A stretch of 64,000 nt of DNA from Algoriphagus hitonicola (GTDB taxonomy: Bacteria > Bacteroidota > Bacteroidia > Cytophagales > Cyclobacteriaceae). Made by a program: the position numbers and the translations under genes. The notes under the pieces were generated by a model, which saw nothing but the letters and a program-made list of their open reading frames with translations, had not been told where the DNA came from and did not search any database. The stretch is taken from assembly GCF_900113375.1 (NCBI RefSeq), contig NZ_FOPC01000006.1, forward strand, positions 155,459 through 219,458, in the 5' to 3' direction. Positions 1-8,532 of this stretch are shown one piece after another; the first letter of the stretch is position 1; each line of letters begins with the position of its first letter.

Positions 1-1
1 T

Positions 2-955
2 ATGAAAATAACTGAACATCTGAAAAACGCGAAAAAGACTGTTTTTTCGTTTGAAATCCTGCCTCCGCTTAAAGGACAGAGTTTGAATGAGCTTTTGGAA
101 GGGATTGCCCCTTTGATGGAATTCAATCCTCCATTTGTCGATGTAACGTATCATCGGGAGGAATTTATTTACAAAAAACATCCCAATGGATTGCTGGAAA
201 AAGTAAGCACTAAAAAGCGCCCGGGAACGGTTGGTATTTGCGCGGCGATTATGAATCGCTTTCATGTGGATGCAGTGCCGCATTTGCTTTGTGGAGGCTT
301 CACCAAAGAGGAGACTGAAAATGCATTGATCGATCTGAATTTTATTGGTGTGGAAAATGTCTTGGCTTTGCGTGGGGATGCTCCAAAAACTGAAGGTAGG
401 TTTGAACCCGAAAAGGACGGTCATCATTTTGCCAGTGAATTGGTAGAGCAGATTATTCGTATGAATAATGGAAAATACCTTCATGAGGAGACGGAAACGA
501 GTTTTCATACTAATTTTTGTGTAGGCGTGGCGGGCTATCCGGAAAAACATTTTGAAGCACCTTCTCTTAAGTTTGACCTGAAATACCTGAAAGATAAAAT
601 TGACAAGGGAGCAGAATATATCGTAACTCAGATGTTTTTTGACAATCAAAAATTCTTTGAATTTGAGCGAAAAGTGCGTGAGGCGGGAATTGAAGTGCCT
701 ATTATCCCAGGCTTAAAACCCATCACCACGTTGGGACAAATCACGATGCTCCCACGAACGTTCTTCCTGGATTTGCCGGATGCTCTGACTGATGAACTCG
801 TGAAGTGTAAAACCAATGCTGAAGTGAAAGAAGTTGGGATCGCATGGGCCATAGCGCAAAGTAAGGAGTTGGTTGCCGCAGGAGTACCAAGTCTGCATTT
901 TTATACGATGAGCAAGGCGGATGCAACGTATAAGATTGCCAAGGAGGTGTTTTAG
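2..955 (+). CDS. metF: Methylenetetrahydrofolate reductase
   Basis: A 317-residue MetF-type TIM-barrel flavoprotein. It reduces 5,10-methylene-THF to 5-methyl-THF in the cytoplasm, supplying methyl groups for methionine synthesis. The N-terminal FSFEILPP block carries Glu18, matching catalytic Glu28 of the E. coli enzyme. LALRGDAP matches the conserved LRGD loop, and TQMFFD matches the family TQFFFD segment. Length is close to the bacterial family norm (about 300), so the ATG at base 2 looks like the true start. The upstream region lies outside the window, so promoter and operon partners cannot be judged. The next gene follows after about 125 bp on the same strand and is unrelated. Identification is secure. 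Confidence 0.96.
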   Translation: MKITEHLKNAKKTVFSFEILPPLKGQSLNELLEGIAPLMEFNPPFVDVTYHREEFIYKKHPNGLLEKVSTKKRPGTVGICAAIMNRFHVDAVPHLLCGGFTKEETENALIDLNFIGVENVLALRGDAPKTEGRFEPEKDGHHFASELVEQIIRMNNGKYLHEETETSFHTNFCVGVAGYPEKHFEAPSLKFDLKYLKDKIDKGAEYIVTQMFFDNQKFFEFERKVREAGIEVPIIPGLKPITTLGQITMLPRTFFLDLPDALTDELVKCKTNAEVKEVGIAWAIAQSKELVAAGVPSLHFYTMSKADATYKIAKEVF

Positions 956-1081
956 TTTAACTGGATATAGCTAGTGACCCGATGGGGTTTGATTTTCGGA
1001 ATTCGGTTAAAAATTGAGAACTTTAAGTATGAAATCTTGCTCGTTTCCGATCATTTTACTTCTTTAGTGAAAAAATATCTT

Positions 1082-1504
1082 ATGCGTAAATTCACCTTTT
1101 TTCTCTGCTTCATTTTTCAATCATTCTTCGTTTTTGGACAGTCCTTGACGTTTTTTGATTCGTACTTATTGCCGATTTCAGATACCAGTAAAGTAGACCC
1201 AAGTTACCTTCGGATTGAATTCATCGAGAATGGGGTGTTTCACGATCAGCTTTATACCCTCGATTCGGTAAAAGTCAGTCATTTGATTGCCTTATTGGAT
1301 GAAAATAATGCTAAAAAAAGTCAACAGTTGACTTACTATTATCCTGATGGTGAGGTTTCGTCCAAGACCAAAATGGACTTTGAACAGGATATAAAAGTAG
1401 AAATGCACTACTATCCAAACGGTAAATTAAAACATAGTGCGACTTTTAATTCAGGAAAGTTAGAGGCAGAAAAGTACTTTTCGCAGAATGGAGAAGAAAT
1501 CTAA
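1082..1504 (+). CDS. Exported MORN/YwqK-like protein, N-terminal part of a stop-interrupted gene
   Basis: A 140-residue product with an N-terminal signal peptide (MRKFTFFLCFIF...FGQ). I chose the ATG at 1082 because it begins the signal peptide; an in-frame GTG at 974 would add 36 non-signal residues. The C-terminal half holds YYPDGE and YYPNGK motifs typical of YwqK/MORN-variant repeats. The reading frame ends at a TAA at 1502-1504. The same frame then continues directly into a TonB C-terminal domain (1517-1831). Many Bacteroidota proteins join exactly these two modules in one chain, so I infer this is the first part of one gene split by a nonsense codon or a sequencing error. Function is unknown. 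Confidence 0.6.
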   Translation: MRKFTFFLCFIFQSFFVFGQSLTFFDSYLLPISDTSKVDPSYLRIEFIENGVFHDQLYTLDSVKVSHLIALLDENNAKKSQQLTYYYPDGEVSSKTKMDFEQDIKVEMHYYPNGKLKHSATFNSGKLEAEKYFSQNGEEI

Positions 1505-1516
1505 AAACCTGAAATA

Positions 1517-1831
1517 GTGGAGGCATCTCCAAAAAAAGGCAGAGCAGATTGGGATAATTATTTAATGAGAACCCTTCAGTATCCTGCAGAGGCCAGAAGA
1601 CTGAAGGAAACCGGGACCGTTCTACTAAAGGTAAAGTTAGATAAAACAGGAATAATCCAACAAATTTCGGTTTTGAATCCCGAACAAATTCATCATTCTT
1701 TAGCCAAAGAAGCGATTCGAGTGACTAAGGAATATCCTAATCGTTGGAATCCCCAAACAGAAAATGGTCAGCCTGTACCTTCTGAAGTCAGACTTCCTTT
1801 TCGATTTTTATTAGAGACTAATGTTCGTTAA
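1517..1831 (+). CDS. TonB C-terminal domain, downstream part of the stop-interrupted gene
   Basis: A 104-residue stretch that is almost entirely a TonB_C-type domain. It has a WDNYLMRTLQYP-like start, a central VLLKVKLDKTG strand and a terminal VRLPFRFLL strand. The same domain closes the M56 protein at 19420-20697, which has WNNYL and MRLPIRFQL at equivalent points. It is in the same frame as 1082-1504, four codons beyond that TAA. It has no signal peptide and only a GTG as start, so independent translation would leave it in the cytoplasm, where a TonB C-domain makes no sense. I read it as the C-terminal part of a broken or read-through gene. Confidence 0.5.
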   Translation: MEASPKKGRADWDNYLMRTLQYPAEARRLKETGTVLLKVKLDKTGIIQQISVLNPEQIHHSLAKEAIRVTKEYPNRWNPQTENGQPVPSEVRLPFRFLLETNVR

Positions 1832-1904
1832 ACAAATCCTTGTCATAAAATAACCGCACATCCTAAAAAAAGTAGATTCTTGTCTTTTCTGAGTAATTTC
1901 GGGC

Positions 1905-2753
1905 ATGATTCAGTTGATCGAATGTCCACGGGATGCGATGCAAGGGCTTCCCGAATTTATTGATACTGCTATCAAAGCAGCGTACATCAATCAGCTTATA
2001 GAAGTAGGGTTTCACACCATTGATTTTGGCAGCTTTGTCAGTCCTAAAGCCATTCCGCAAATGCGGGATACCGCTGAGGTGCTGGAAATGCTGGATTTGC
2101 ATAAAGCTAAATCTAAACTGTTAGCTATTGTAGCGAATGTGCGGGGAGCAGAGGATGCTTTGCGATTTGAGGAGATTGATTATCTGGGGTTTCCGCTTTC
2201 GGTTTCGGAGACGTTTCAGCAGCGTAATACAAATGCCAGCATTGCGCAGGCTTTGGAGACCGTAGAAACCATCCAAAACCTCTGTCAAACCAAGGGAAAG
2301 GAGCAAGTTGTTTATTTGAGTATGGGCTTTGGAAACCCTTACGGAGATCCTTTTTCTCCGGATTTGGTGGCGGAATTTGTCCAGAAGTTGGATGAGCTGG
2401 AAGTCAAAACCATTTCTCTCAGCGATACGATAGGAGTGGCTACTCCTGAGTTGATTACTGAGATATTTCAGGTTCAGATCACTTCTTTTCCTCATATCAC
2501 TTTTGGTGCACATTTACACAGCCGAGTAGAAGATATCAATGAGAAAGTGCTAGCAGGCTTAAAGGGAGGCTGTAGACGCTTTGACGGAGCACTCAAAGGT
2601 TTTGGGGGATGCCCTATGGCAAAGGACGAACTGATCGGAAATATGGCTACCGAAGTGATGATTGAAACCTTTAAAGAGGAAGGCTATTCCTTAGATTTAA
2701 ATCAAATGGAATTGGAAGAAGCGATCAAGCTTTCCAACTCGATTTTTTTATAA
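1905..2753 (+). CDS. mvaB: Hydroxymethylglutaryl-CoA lyase family protein
   Basis: A 282-residue DRE-TIM metallolyase that resembles HMG-CoA lyase, which splits HMG-CoA into acetoacetate and acetyl-CoA at the end of leucine breakdown. The N-terminal ECPRDAMQG carries the Arg9-Asp10 pair typical of the family. FGAHLHSR supplies the metal-binding His-x-His. FGGCPMAKDELIGN contains the C-terminal catalytic-loop cysteine (Cys236), as in HMG-CoA lyases. These residues separate it from isopropylmalate and homocitrate synthases. Seven bases separate it from the PepSY gene downstream, which is functionally unrelated. The thiolase at 11955-13136 could act on its acetoacetyl product. Family is secure; substrate is inferred. 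Confidence 0.85.
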   Translation: MIQLIECPRDAMQGLPEFIDTAIKAAYINQLIEVGFHTIDFGSFVSPKAIPQMRDTAEVLEMLDLHKAKSKLLAIVANVRGAEDALRFEEIDYLGFPLSVSETFQQRNTNASIAQALETVETIQNLCQTKGKEQVVYLSMGFGNPYGDPFSPDLVAEFVQKLDELEVKTISLSDTIGVATPELITEIFQVQITSFPHITFGAHLHSRVEDINEKVLAGLKGGCRRFDGALKGFGGCPMAKDELIGNMATEVMIETFKEEGYSLDLNQMELEEAIKLSNSIFL

Positions 2754-2760
2754 GCTGAAT

Positions 2761-3312
2761 ATGAGCACTCCAAAAATTCAAAATAAAGTTAAGGCGATTC
2801 GATGGTACCGCAACCTTCACAGGTGGTTGGGTATTCCATTGATTATTTTCTTTTTCCTGATTGGCATCACATCTATTTTGTTGGCTTGGAAAAAAAAGGT
2901 GGAATTACTGCCTCCAACGCTCCAAACCGAAGTTGTCGATGGTACTTGGATTTTGCCTTCGGAAATGGTAAAAATCGGGGAGCAAGAAATGCAAAAGTTG
3001 GGATTGGACCCAAGCGTGGATCGCTTGGATGTAAGGCCGGACAAAGGAGTGGTTAAAATCAAATTTAAAAGTCATTTTACCGAGGTACAGTTGGATGGAT
3101 TCTCCGGAAAAGTGCTTTCGGTGGAAACGAGGCATTCGGATTGGATCGAAAAGGTACACGACGGTAGTATTCTGGATTTTTATACCACAGGGAACGAGGG
3201 TGCAAAGTTGACCTATTCGACCTTGACTGCACTAGGACTCATATTTATGAGTTTCAGTGGATATTATCTTTGGTATTACCCCAAACTTATCCGGAAGCTC
3301 AAGACGAAGTAG
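2761..3312 (+). CDS. PepSY-associated membrane protein
   Basis: A 183-residue membrane protein. A basic N-terminus (NLHRWLGIPL) leads into a hydrophobic helix at about residues 20-42. A periplasmic PepSY-like domain follows (about 60-150), and a second helix lies at about 153-175 ending in a basic tail. This is the half-length form of the PepSY-TM proteins, often linked in Bacteroidota to iron-uptake or reductase-like functions; no cofactor ligand is evident. It starts 7 bp after the HMG-CoA-lyase gene and is probably co-transcribed with it. It converges on dprA with only about 15 bp between stop codons. Confidence 0.8.
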   Translation: MSTPKIQNKVKAIRWYRNLHRWLGIPLIIFFFLIGITSILLAWKKKVELLPPTLQTEVVDGTWILPSEMVKIGEQEMQKLGLDPSVDRLDVRPDKGVVKIKFKSHFTEVQLDGFSGKVLSVETRHSDWIEKVHDGSILDFYTTGNEGAKLTYSTLTALGLIFMSFSGYYLWYYPKLIRKLKTK

Positions 3313-3327
3313 CGTCTTTTCTTTTGG

Positions 3328-4446
3328 CTAAACCAATAATTTAAACTTTTTCCCCGGAAGTGATTTGACAATCCCTTCAAATTCCAAAGACAATAATTTG
3401 GATGACAACAGTCCCAAAGGAATGTCTGTTGCATAGGAAATTTGATCGATTTCTGACTCTCCATTTTCTTGTAACAGTGTCAAAATAGCTTTTTCACCCG
3501 CCTCCCTATCACTAAGGTCCAGTTTGGGCTTTTGGGTTTCCTCTTCTCCAGGTTTACTCCAGAATAAGGCTTCAGCGATATCATTGGGGCCGGTGTAGAT
3601 CGATGCTTTCATTTTTTTAATTAAGTGATTGCACCCTTCTGAAAAAGTCGACTGGAGATTCCCCGGCACCGCAAAGACATCTTTGTCATAGCTGAATGCA
3701 ATTTCGGCTGTAATCAATGCGCCACCTTTTGCGGCAGCTTCCACCACAATCAAGGCGTCCGAAAGTCCGGCAATGATCCGATTTCTGGCGGGGAAATTCC
3801 CAGGCATCATCTTAGTTCCAGGGGCATATTCACTGAGGATAGCGCCTGTTTCTTGGAGTTGTTCGGCGGTTTTGCGATGCACTGCCGGATAAATCTGATC
3901 TATCGGAGATCCCATCACGGCGATAGTAGGTAGACCTGCATGAAGTGCCGCTCGATGAGCCTCGATATCAATACCGTACGCCAAACCTGAAATGATCGCG
4001 GGCTGATAGATTGCTAAGTCTTCCACAATTTTTTTAGTGGCAGTTTTGCCGTAGGAAGTGGCACTCCGAGTCCCTACAATGCCGACGGTTCTGTCAAAAA
4101 TGAGATTGGATTTCCCCTTATAAAAAAGCAAAACTGGATGGTCTTCCTGGGTTTTGAGACGCTGAGGAAAGTGTGGATGGGAGGAATTTAAAATCTGAAA
4201 ATTCTTTTTCTCAGCTTGATCGATGAGATCGTCTGCTTTTTTGAGAAGTTCGTCTGCAGATTTTCTGATTTCCAAAAGCTTCGAACCTACTTTTGGGATT
4301 TTTGCTGCTTTGGCTTTTGGGATTTCAAAAAATGCTTTTGGCGATCCTGCATAGGCTACAATGGCTTTGAAAACTCCCGGGCCTACTTTGGGGGCTAAAC
4401 TTAAGGCGAGGTGATAGCGAATATGTTCATGATTAGGATTTGCCAT
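3328..4446 (-). CDS. dprA: DNA-processing protein DprA
   Basis: A 372-residue DprA/Smf protein, which loads RecA onto incoming single-stranded DNA during natural transformation. The N-terminal region resembles a helix-hairpin-helix domain (LAPKVGPGVFKAI). A Rossmann-like core follows, with GIVGTRSATSYGK, SGLAYGIDIEAH and the ARNRIIAGLSDALIVVEA segment typical of DprA. A C-terminal winged-helix domain (about 310-372) is present, so the protein is full length. Its start overlaps the end of the merR gene by 14 bp, implying co-transcription. Competence is not shown by this gene alone, because dprA is widespread. Confidence 0.96.
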   Translation of the reverse strand: MANPNHEHIRYHLALSLAPKVGPGVFKAIVAYAGSPKAFFEIPKAKAAKIPKVGSKLLEIRKSADELLKKADDLIDQAEKKNFQILNSSHPHFPQRLKTQEDHPVLLFYKGKSNLIFDRTVGIVGTRSATSYGKTATKKIVEDLAIYQPAIISGLAYGIDIEAHRAALHAGLPTIAVMGSPIDQIYPAVHRKTAEQLQETGAILSEYAPGTKMMPGNFPARNRIIAGLSDALIVVEAAAKGGALITAEIAFSYDKDVFAVPGNLQSTFSEGCNHLIKKMKASIYTGPNDIAEALFWSKPGEEETQKPKLDLSDREAGEKAILTLLQENGESEIDQISYATDIPLGLLSSKLLSLEFEGIVKSLPGKKFKLLV

Positions 4447-4780
4447 TGATTTCGTCCCGGATATTGATTAAAAAATCCTTGATTTCCTGCAATTTTTGAA
4501 CGGCTTGAACTTTGTCAAAGCCTTTATCTTTCCCTTGGGAAATGACCTCTCTGGCCCCGTCTAGCGTATAGCCTTTCTCCTTGACCAGGTGATAGATATA
4601 TCGAATCTTCTGAATATCGTCTTTGGTATAACGTCGGTTCCCTTTTTTGTCTTTTTTGGGCCGGATGATTTCAAATTCGCCTTCCCAGTAACGAATCAGT
4701 GATGGAGCTACTTTGAACTGCTGAGCAACTTCCCCAATAGAGTAATATTTTTTTTCAATCTCTCGTTCTTTGTACGGCAC
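4433..4780 (-). CDS. MerR family transcriptional regulator
   Basis: A 115-residue DNA-binding protein with an N-terminal MerR winged helix. It has YYSIGEVAQQF, then SLIRYWEGEF, then GNRRYTKDDIQKI, and a short helical dimerisation tail. It lacks the cysteine-bearing C-terminal loop of metal-sensing MerR proteins. This short form is common and nearly invariant in Bacteroidota, usually beside dprA, and its regulon is not known to me. It lies first in a two-gene unit with dprA. The 125 bp between it and rsmE holds no further gene that I can see. Confidence 0.92.
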   Translation of the reverse strand: MPYKEREIEKKYYSIGEVAQQFKVAPSLIRYWEGEFEIIRPKKDKKGNRRYTKDDIQKIRYIYHLVKEKGYTLDGAREVISQGKDKGFDKVQAVQKLQEIKDFLINIRDEINGKS

Positions 4781-4905
4781 AGCAAAATAGATTTAATGAA
4801 TAAAAATTCTTAACAGCAGAATTGAAGCCAATAATTACCCTAAAATAGGAAATTACCTTTTTACTTCAATCAAGTGGAAAAGGGATTTGGCTGAATTATC
4901 CTATT

Positions 4906-5610
4906 TTATCGATTTAATACCTGAAGCATCTGAACAGCTGCCAAACCTGCAGTTTCGGTGCGGAGTCGATTTTTACCCAATGAAATGGGAGCAAATCCTG
5001 CTGCAATCGCAGCCTGAATTTCTTCAGGTGAAAAATCCCCTTCCGGGCCGATCAGTATCAGGTAATTCTGATTGGGCTGAGCAAGGCCTAAAAGGTGATT
5101 TTGGTGATTTTCATCTACGTAAGCGATGAATTTTTGAAATTTATCAAAATCAGATGAACCGATGAGTTTGTCAAATGTCCAGTCGCTTTCTATTTCAGGT
5201 TTGTGAAATTGCAGACTTTGTTTGCAGGCAGCAATGATTTTTTTTTCCAATCGGTCGGTCTTCAAAAAACTTCTTTCTGAGTTTTCACTCTTGATCAGAT
5301 AAATTTTATCAAATCCGATTTCAGTGATTTTTTCCACCATCCATTCCATTCGGTCGGGACTTTTGGTGGGGGCGATAGCCAAATGGATTTGATAGGGATT
5401 TTTTGGAACAGTCTCTTCCTTTTTTACCTGTAATCTGGCCTGTTTTGGGTCGGCCTGATCAATGACGCAAAAAAAGAGTTTTCCCAATCCATCGGTCACG
5501 CGCACTTCATCGCCTACGTTTTTGCGCAGCACTCGTACCAGGTGCTTGGATTCTTCCGGATTGAGTGTGATTATCGGTGGGGTACAGTTTTCCTGAAAAA
5601 AAAGCGGCAT
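4906..5610 (-). CDS. rsmE: 16S rRNA (uracil-1498-N3)-methyltransferase
   Basis: A 234-residue SPOUT-class methyltransferase that methylates U1498 of 16S rRNA using S-adenosylmethionine. The N-terminal PUA-like domain (about 1-70) has SKHLVRVLRKNVGD. The C-terminal knotted domain carries LILIGPEGDFSPEEI and LGKNRLRTETAGLAA, the hallmark cofactor loops of RsmE. Length is standard. It lies downstream of the helicase gene on the same strand direction order helicase then rsmE would require read-through of none: in fact it precedes the helicase 3' end, and a strong terminator (5635-5669) separates the two, so it has its own promoter. Confidence 0.94.
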   Translation of the reverse strand: MPLFFQENCTPPIITLNPEESKHLVRVLRKNVGDEVRVTDGLGKLFFCVIDQADPKQARLQVKKEETVPKNPYQIHLAIAPTKSPDRMEWMVEKITEIGFDKIYLIKSENSERSFLKTDRLEKKIIAACKQSLQFHKPEIESDWTFDKLIGSSDFDKFQKFIAYVDENHQNHLLGLAQPNQNYLILIGPEGDFSPEEIQAAIAAGFAPISLGKNRLRTETAGLAAVQMLQVLNR

Positions 5611-5634
5611 TTCGGTTTGATCTTTCTACAATAC

Positions 5635-5669
5635 AAAAAAAGCACAATTCACGGAGGAATTGTGCTTTT
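5635..5669 (-). terminator. Rho-independent terminator of the DEAD-box helicase gene
   Basis: A perfect 13-bp stem (5638-5650 with 5657-5669) and a 6-nt loop. On the minus strand it is followed by seven T residues. It lies 25 bp past the helicase stop codon and 25 bp before the rsmE start, so it insulates the two genes. Confidence 0.85.
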
Positions 5670-5693
5670 AATCAAATTAACCTTAACCTATAA

Positions 5694-7487
5694 TCAACCT
5701 TTTGAAATTTCCATGTTGACGGTTTTTCCTTTGATCGTGTTGTGCTTCATGGTGCGGATTACGTGATCTGCATCTTTCTGAGGCACGTCGACGAAGGAGA
5801 AATTGTCATAAATATCGATTCCACCGATGCTTCTACCTGGGATTCCTGCCTCACCGGCGATGGCTCCCACGATATCATTTGGACGGATTCTGTCTTTTTT
5901 ACCTAAATTGAGGAATAAACGGGCCATGTCAGCTTCGCGAACACGCTCTGGTCTTCTAGCACCTCTGTCACCTCTATCTCCTCTATCTTTTCCTGAATCA
6001 GCAGTTCGCTCACGTCTTCCTTCGCTTCGGCCTTCACCTCTTCCAAATCGATCGCTACCGCCTCTTTCAGATCTGCTTCCTCCTCTCTCGAATCGACCAC
6101 CGCGCTCTCTACCTCCGTCACGACCACCTTCTCTTCTTCGATCTTGGAAACTTGGTAGACCAAAGTCCTGATCCCGCATTTCTTTTACGGCATCTCCCAT
6201 GTTTATCTTTAGGAGTCCAAGGGCAATCTGCTCGATTGTAAGCCCCTCTGTCAGCATCTGTCCAATTGTCTCTTCGAAAATCTGATTGTCCTCTTCTTGG
6301 CCCAATTGACGATATACGTCTTTTACTAATTGTGCCTTTTTGAGATCAAGTAGTTCAGAAACTGAAGGAGGATCCATTTTATTGATCGTGGCTTTGGTAA
6401 ATCTTTCCAAATCCTTGATTTTAAACCCGTCTCTTCTTCCAGTTACGAAGTTGATGGCAGTTCCTGATTTTCCAGCTCTACCGGTTCGACCGATTCGGTG
6501 CACATAGTATTCTTCGTCCAATGGTAGGTCAAAGTTGAATACGGCTTCTACATTATCAACATCGATTCCCCGTGCAGCGACGTCAGTGGCGACCAATACG
6601 GTGCAGATTCCTTTTCGGAACTTGCCCATCACTTTGTCACGCTGTGCCTGAGAAAGGTCACCGTGAAGTGCTTCGGCTAAAATTCCTCGAGAACCTAAGT
6701 TTTCGGTTACTTCATCAGTCATTCTCTTGGTGTTACAGAAAACTACAGACAGAGCGTAATTATTTACAGTCATCAAGCGCGCCATCAGCTCCATTTTGAG
6801 CGAAGGCTTCACCTCATAATAAACTTGGTCGATTCGCTCGACAGTCAGTTCATTTTTGGCTACTTTGATGATGTGAGGATCTTTTTGGTATTTTCTGGTC
6901 AAATCCAGAATTGGCTTAGCCATAGTAGCCGAGAAGAAGACGGTTTGTCGTTCCTCAGGCATTTCCTGAAGGATGGCTTCGATATCATCTCTGAAGCCCA
7001 TGTCCAGCATTTCATCCGCTTCATCCAAGACGATGATTCCAGCATCTTCAAGCTTTAGTGTACCGCGATTGATATGATCCTGAACACGTCCAGGAGTGCC
7101 TACTACTATCTGTACGCCTTTTTTCAGGATACGAATCTGCTTGTCGATAGATTCGCCTCCGTAGATGGCAACAGAATTGATTTTTCGGTAAAATTTAGAA
7201 AGCTTGTGAAATTCACCTTCTACCTGAACCGCAAGCTCGCGGGTAGGGCATAGAATGATAGCTTGTGGCTTGTTGAAATCCGGATCAACTAATTGAATGA
7301 TCGGAATGGCAAAAGCTGCTGTTTTTCCAGTACCGGTTTGAGCCTGTCCGATGACATCTCTACCCTCTAGTACGAAAGGAATTGCTTCTGATTGAATGGG
7401 GGAAGGCTGAGTATAACCCATCTCTTCCACTGCCTGTAAGATTTCGTTTGAAATCCCCAGGTCTGAGAATTTTGTGTTTGTATCCAT
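5694..7487 (-). CDS. DEAD-box ATP-dependent RNA helicase (CsdA/DeaD/DbpA type)
   Basis: A 597-residue RNA helicase. The core has the Q motif (GYTQPSPIQ), AQTGTGKT, PTRELA, DEAD, SAT, and HRIGRTGR in order. Residues about 440-515 are a low-complexity Arg/Gly/Glu-rich linker with RGG-like repeats. The last 75 residues form a DbpA-type RNA-binding domain (IGRPNDIVGAIAGEAGIPGR-like segment). This architecture fits helicases acting in ribosome assembly, cold adaptation and mRNA decay. The 250-bp upstream gap contains a promoter-like TACTTTTG (7594-7601), a leader of about 100 nt and a possible hairpin next to the start. It stands alone, ending in its own terminator. Confidence 0.95.
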   Translation of the reverse strand: MDTNTKFSDLGISNEILQAVEEMGYTQPSPIQSEAIPFVLEGRDVIGQAQTGTGKTAAFAIPIIQLVDPDFNKPQAIILCPTRELAVQVEGEFHKLSKFYRKINSVAIYGGESIDKQIRILKKGVQIVVGTPGRVQDHINRGTLKLEDAGIIVLDEADEMLDMGFRDDIEAILQEMPEERQTVFFSATMAKPILDLTRKYQKDPHIIKVAKNELTVERIDQVYYEVKPSLKMELMARLMTVNNYALSVVFCNTKRMTDEVTENLGSRGILAEALHGDLSQAQRDKVMGKFRKGICTVLVATDVAARGIDVDNVEAVFNFDLPLDEEYYVHRIGRTGRAGKSGTAINFVTGRRDGFKIKDLERFTKATINKMDPPSVSELLDLKKAQLVKDVYRQLGQEEDNQIFEETIGQMLTEGLTIEQIALGLLKINMGDAVKEMRDQDFGLPSFQDRRREGGRDGGRERGGRFERGGSRSERGGSDRFGRGEGRSEGRRERTADSGKDRGDRGDRGARRPERVREADMARLFLNLGKKDRIRPNDIVGAIAGEAGIPGRSIGGIDIYDNFSFVDVPQKDADHVIRTMKHNTIKGKTVNMEISKG

Positions 7488-7593
7488 GATGTTTCCTTAC
7501 TTTTCTTGCCATGTACTCCTTTGCAATATCCCACGACAAGCGACAGTAAGGATTTCACGGCTCAGAAAAATGTTCTATGTCTTATTGACGGTG

Positions 7594-7601
7594 CAAAAGT
7601 A
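7594..7601 (-). promoter_or_regulatory. Putative -7 promoter element of the helicase gene
   Basis: On the minus strand this reads TACTTTTG followed by CACC, an exact match to the Bacteroidota -7 consensus TAnnTTTG. No convincing TTG -33 element lies at the usual distance. It would give a 5' leader of about 100 nt for the helicase. The rest of the 253-bp gap holds no gene I can support. Confidence 0.45.
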
Positions 7602-7740
7602 AAAGTAAATATTTTGTAATCCTAATGATGGCTGAATGTTTTTGAAATATTCTTGATAAATAATCGAATTTCAGCAAAATATATTTGGTGAAATCTGATC
7701 CCTTTTCTCTAGAATTGACTGATCAAGCGGTACTTTGAGT

Positions 7741-8532
7741 TTAAATAAAGGAACGATCTGACGTGGCTTCTGCCATCATTTCCTCTGCTAGATCTTTGCC
7801 TAGATATCGATCGATGAGTCCATGTCCCACATAAAGTAGGGGAGTTAGAATGATCGCCACAGTGAATTTATAGATGTAATTGATGATTCCTACTGCGAGA
7901 ATCTGCTCAATACTCCAGTTGCCAAAAATGTAAAATGCAATTCCTAATACCACAAAGGAGTCAATAAACTGGGAAACTAAAGTCGATCCAGTCGCCCTGA
8001 GCCAAATCATCTTGGGACCTGTCACCGATCTCAATCGATGAAATACAAAAACATCGATTAATTGGCCCAATAGAAAGGCAGTCAATGAGCCGATGATGAT
8101 TCCTAGCCCCTGTCTGAAAATAGTATTGAAAGCATAGCTGATATTAAATGGCGTGTCTCCGGGACCAGCAGCATTGACATCCAGCCAAAAATCGGCGGGG
8201 GTAAGTAAGGTAACCAAACTGATGACCAAAAAAGAATAAGCGATTAATCCGGCTGTGAGAAAACTGATTTGACGAACTCCCTTTTTACCAAAATATTCAT
8301 TAATAATATCCGTGGTAATGAATACAACCGGCCAAATAACCGCTCCAGCGGTCAAATTGAAATCTAAGACATAATCGTCAAAGAAAACCCAGTTTACCGG
8401 CTCAAAGCCCAATGATTTTTCTGCGGAAAAAATTTTAACTCCGATGATTTCGGCTAGAATAGCATTGGTTAAAAAAATCCCTCCCAAAACCATAAATAAA
8501 TTAGTTTTCCGGGTTTGCTTGATGGTGCTCAT
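7741..8532 (-). CDS. yhhQ: Queuosine precursor transporter (YhhQ/VUT family)
   Basis: A 263-residue polytopic inner-membrane protein of the vitamin-uptake-transporter (VUT) family, with about six hydrophobic helices. The family includes E. coli YhhQ, which imports queuosine precursors such as preQ0/preQ1 for tRNA modification. The helix containing FITTDIINEYFGKKGVR is a recognisable family signature. AFLLGQLIDVFVF and LVSQFIDSFVVLGIAF are the paired helices found in this family. Its ATG overlaps the rnz stop by 4 bp (ATGA), so it is probably translationally coupled as the last gene of STAS-rnz-yhhQ. Family is secure; the exact substrate is inferred. Confidence 0.88.
   Translation of the reverse strand: MSTIKQTRKTNLFMVLGGIFLTNAILAEIIGVKIFSAEKSLGFEPVNWVFFDDYVLDFNLTAGAVIWPVVFITTDIINEYFGKKGVRQISFLTAGLIAYSFLVISLVTLLTPADFWLDVNAAGPGDTPFNISYAFNTIFRQGLGIIIGSLTAFLLGQLIDVFVFHRLRSVTGPKMIWLRATGSTLVSQFIDSFVVLGIAFYIFGNWSIEQILAVGIINYIYKFTVAIILTPLLYVGHGLIDRYLGKDLAEEMMAEATSDRSFI

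Noticed and set aside
5827..6171. A 114-residue Pro/Arg/Ser-rich open frame on the plus strand
   Set aside because: It is the antisense of the Arg/Gly-rich linker of the helicase; the biased codons keep the reverse frame open. No start signal or homology.
7367..7513. A possible upstream reading frame in the helicase leader with an AAAGGAG-like site before an ATG at 7513
   Set aside because: The spacing between AGGAG and the ATG is only about 3 bp, it overlaps the helicase start in another frame, and Bacteroidota rarely use such sites. Not enough support.
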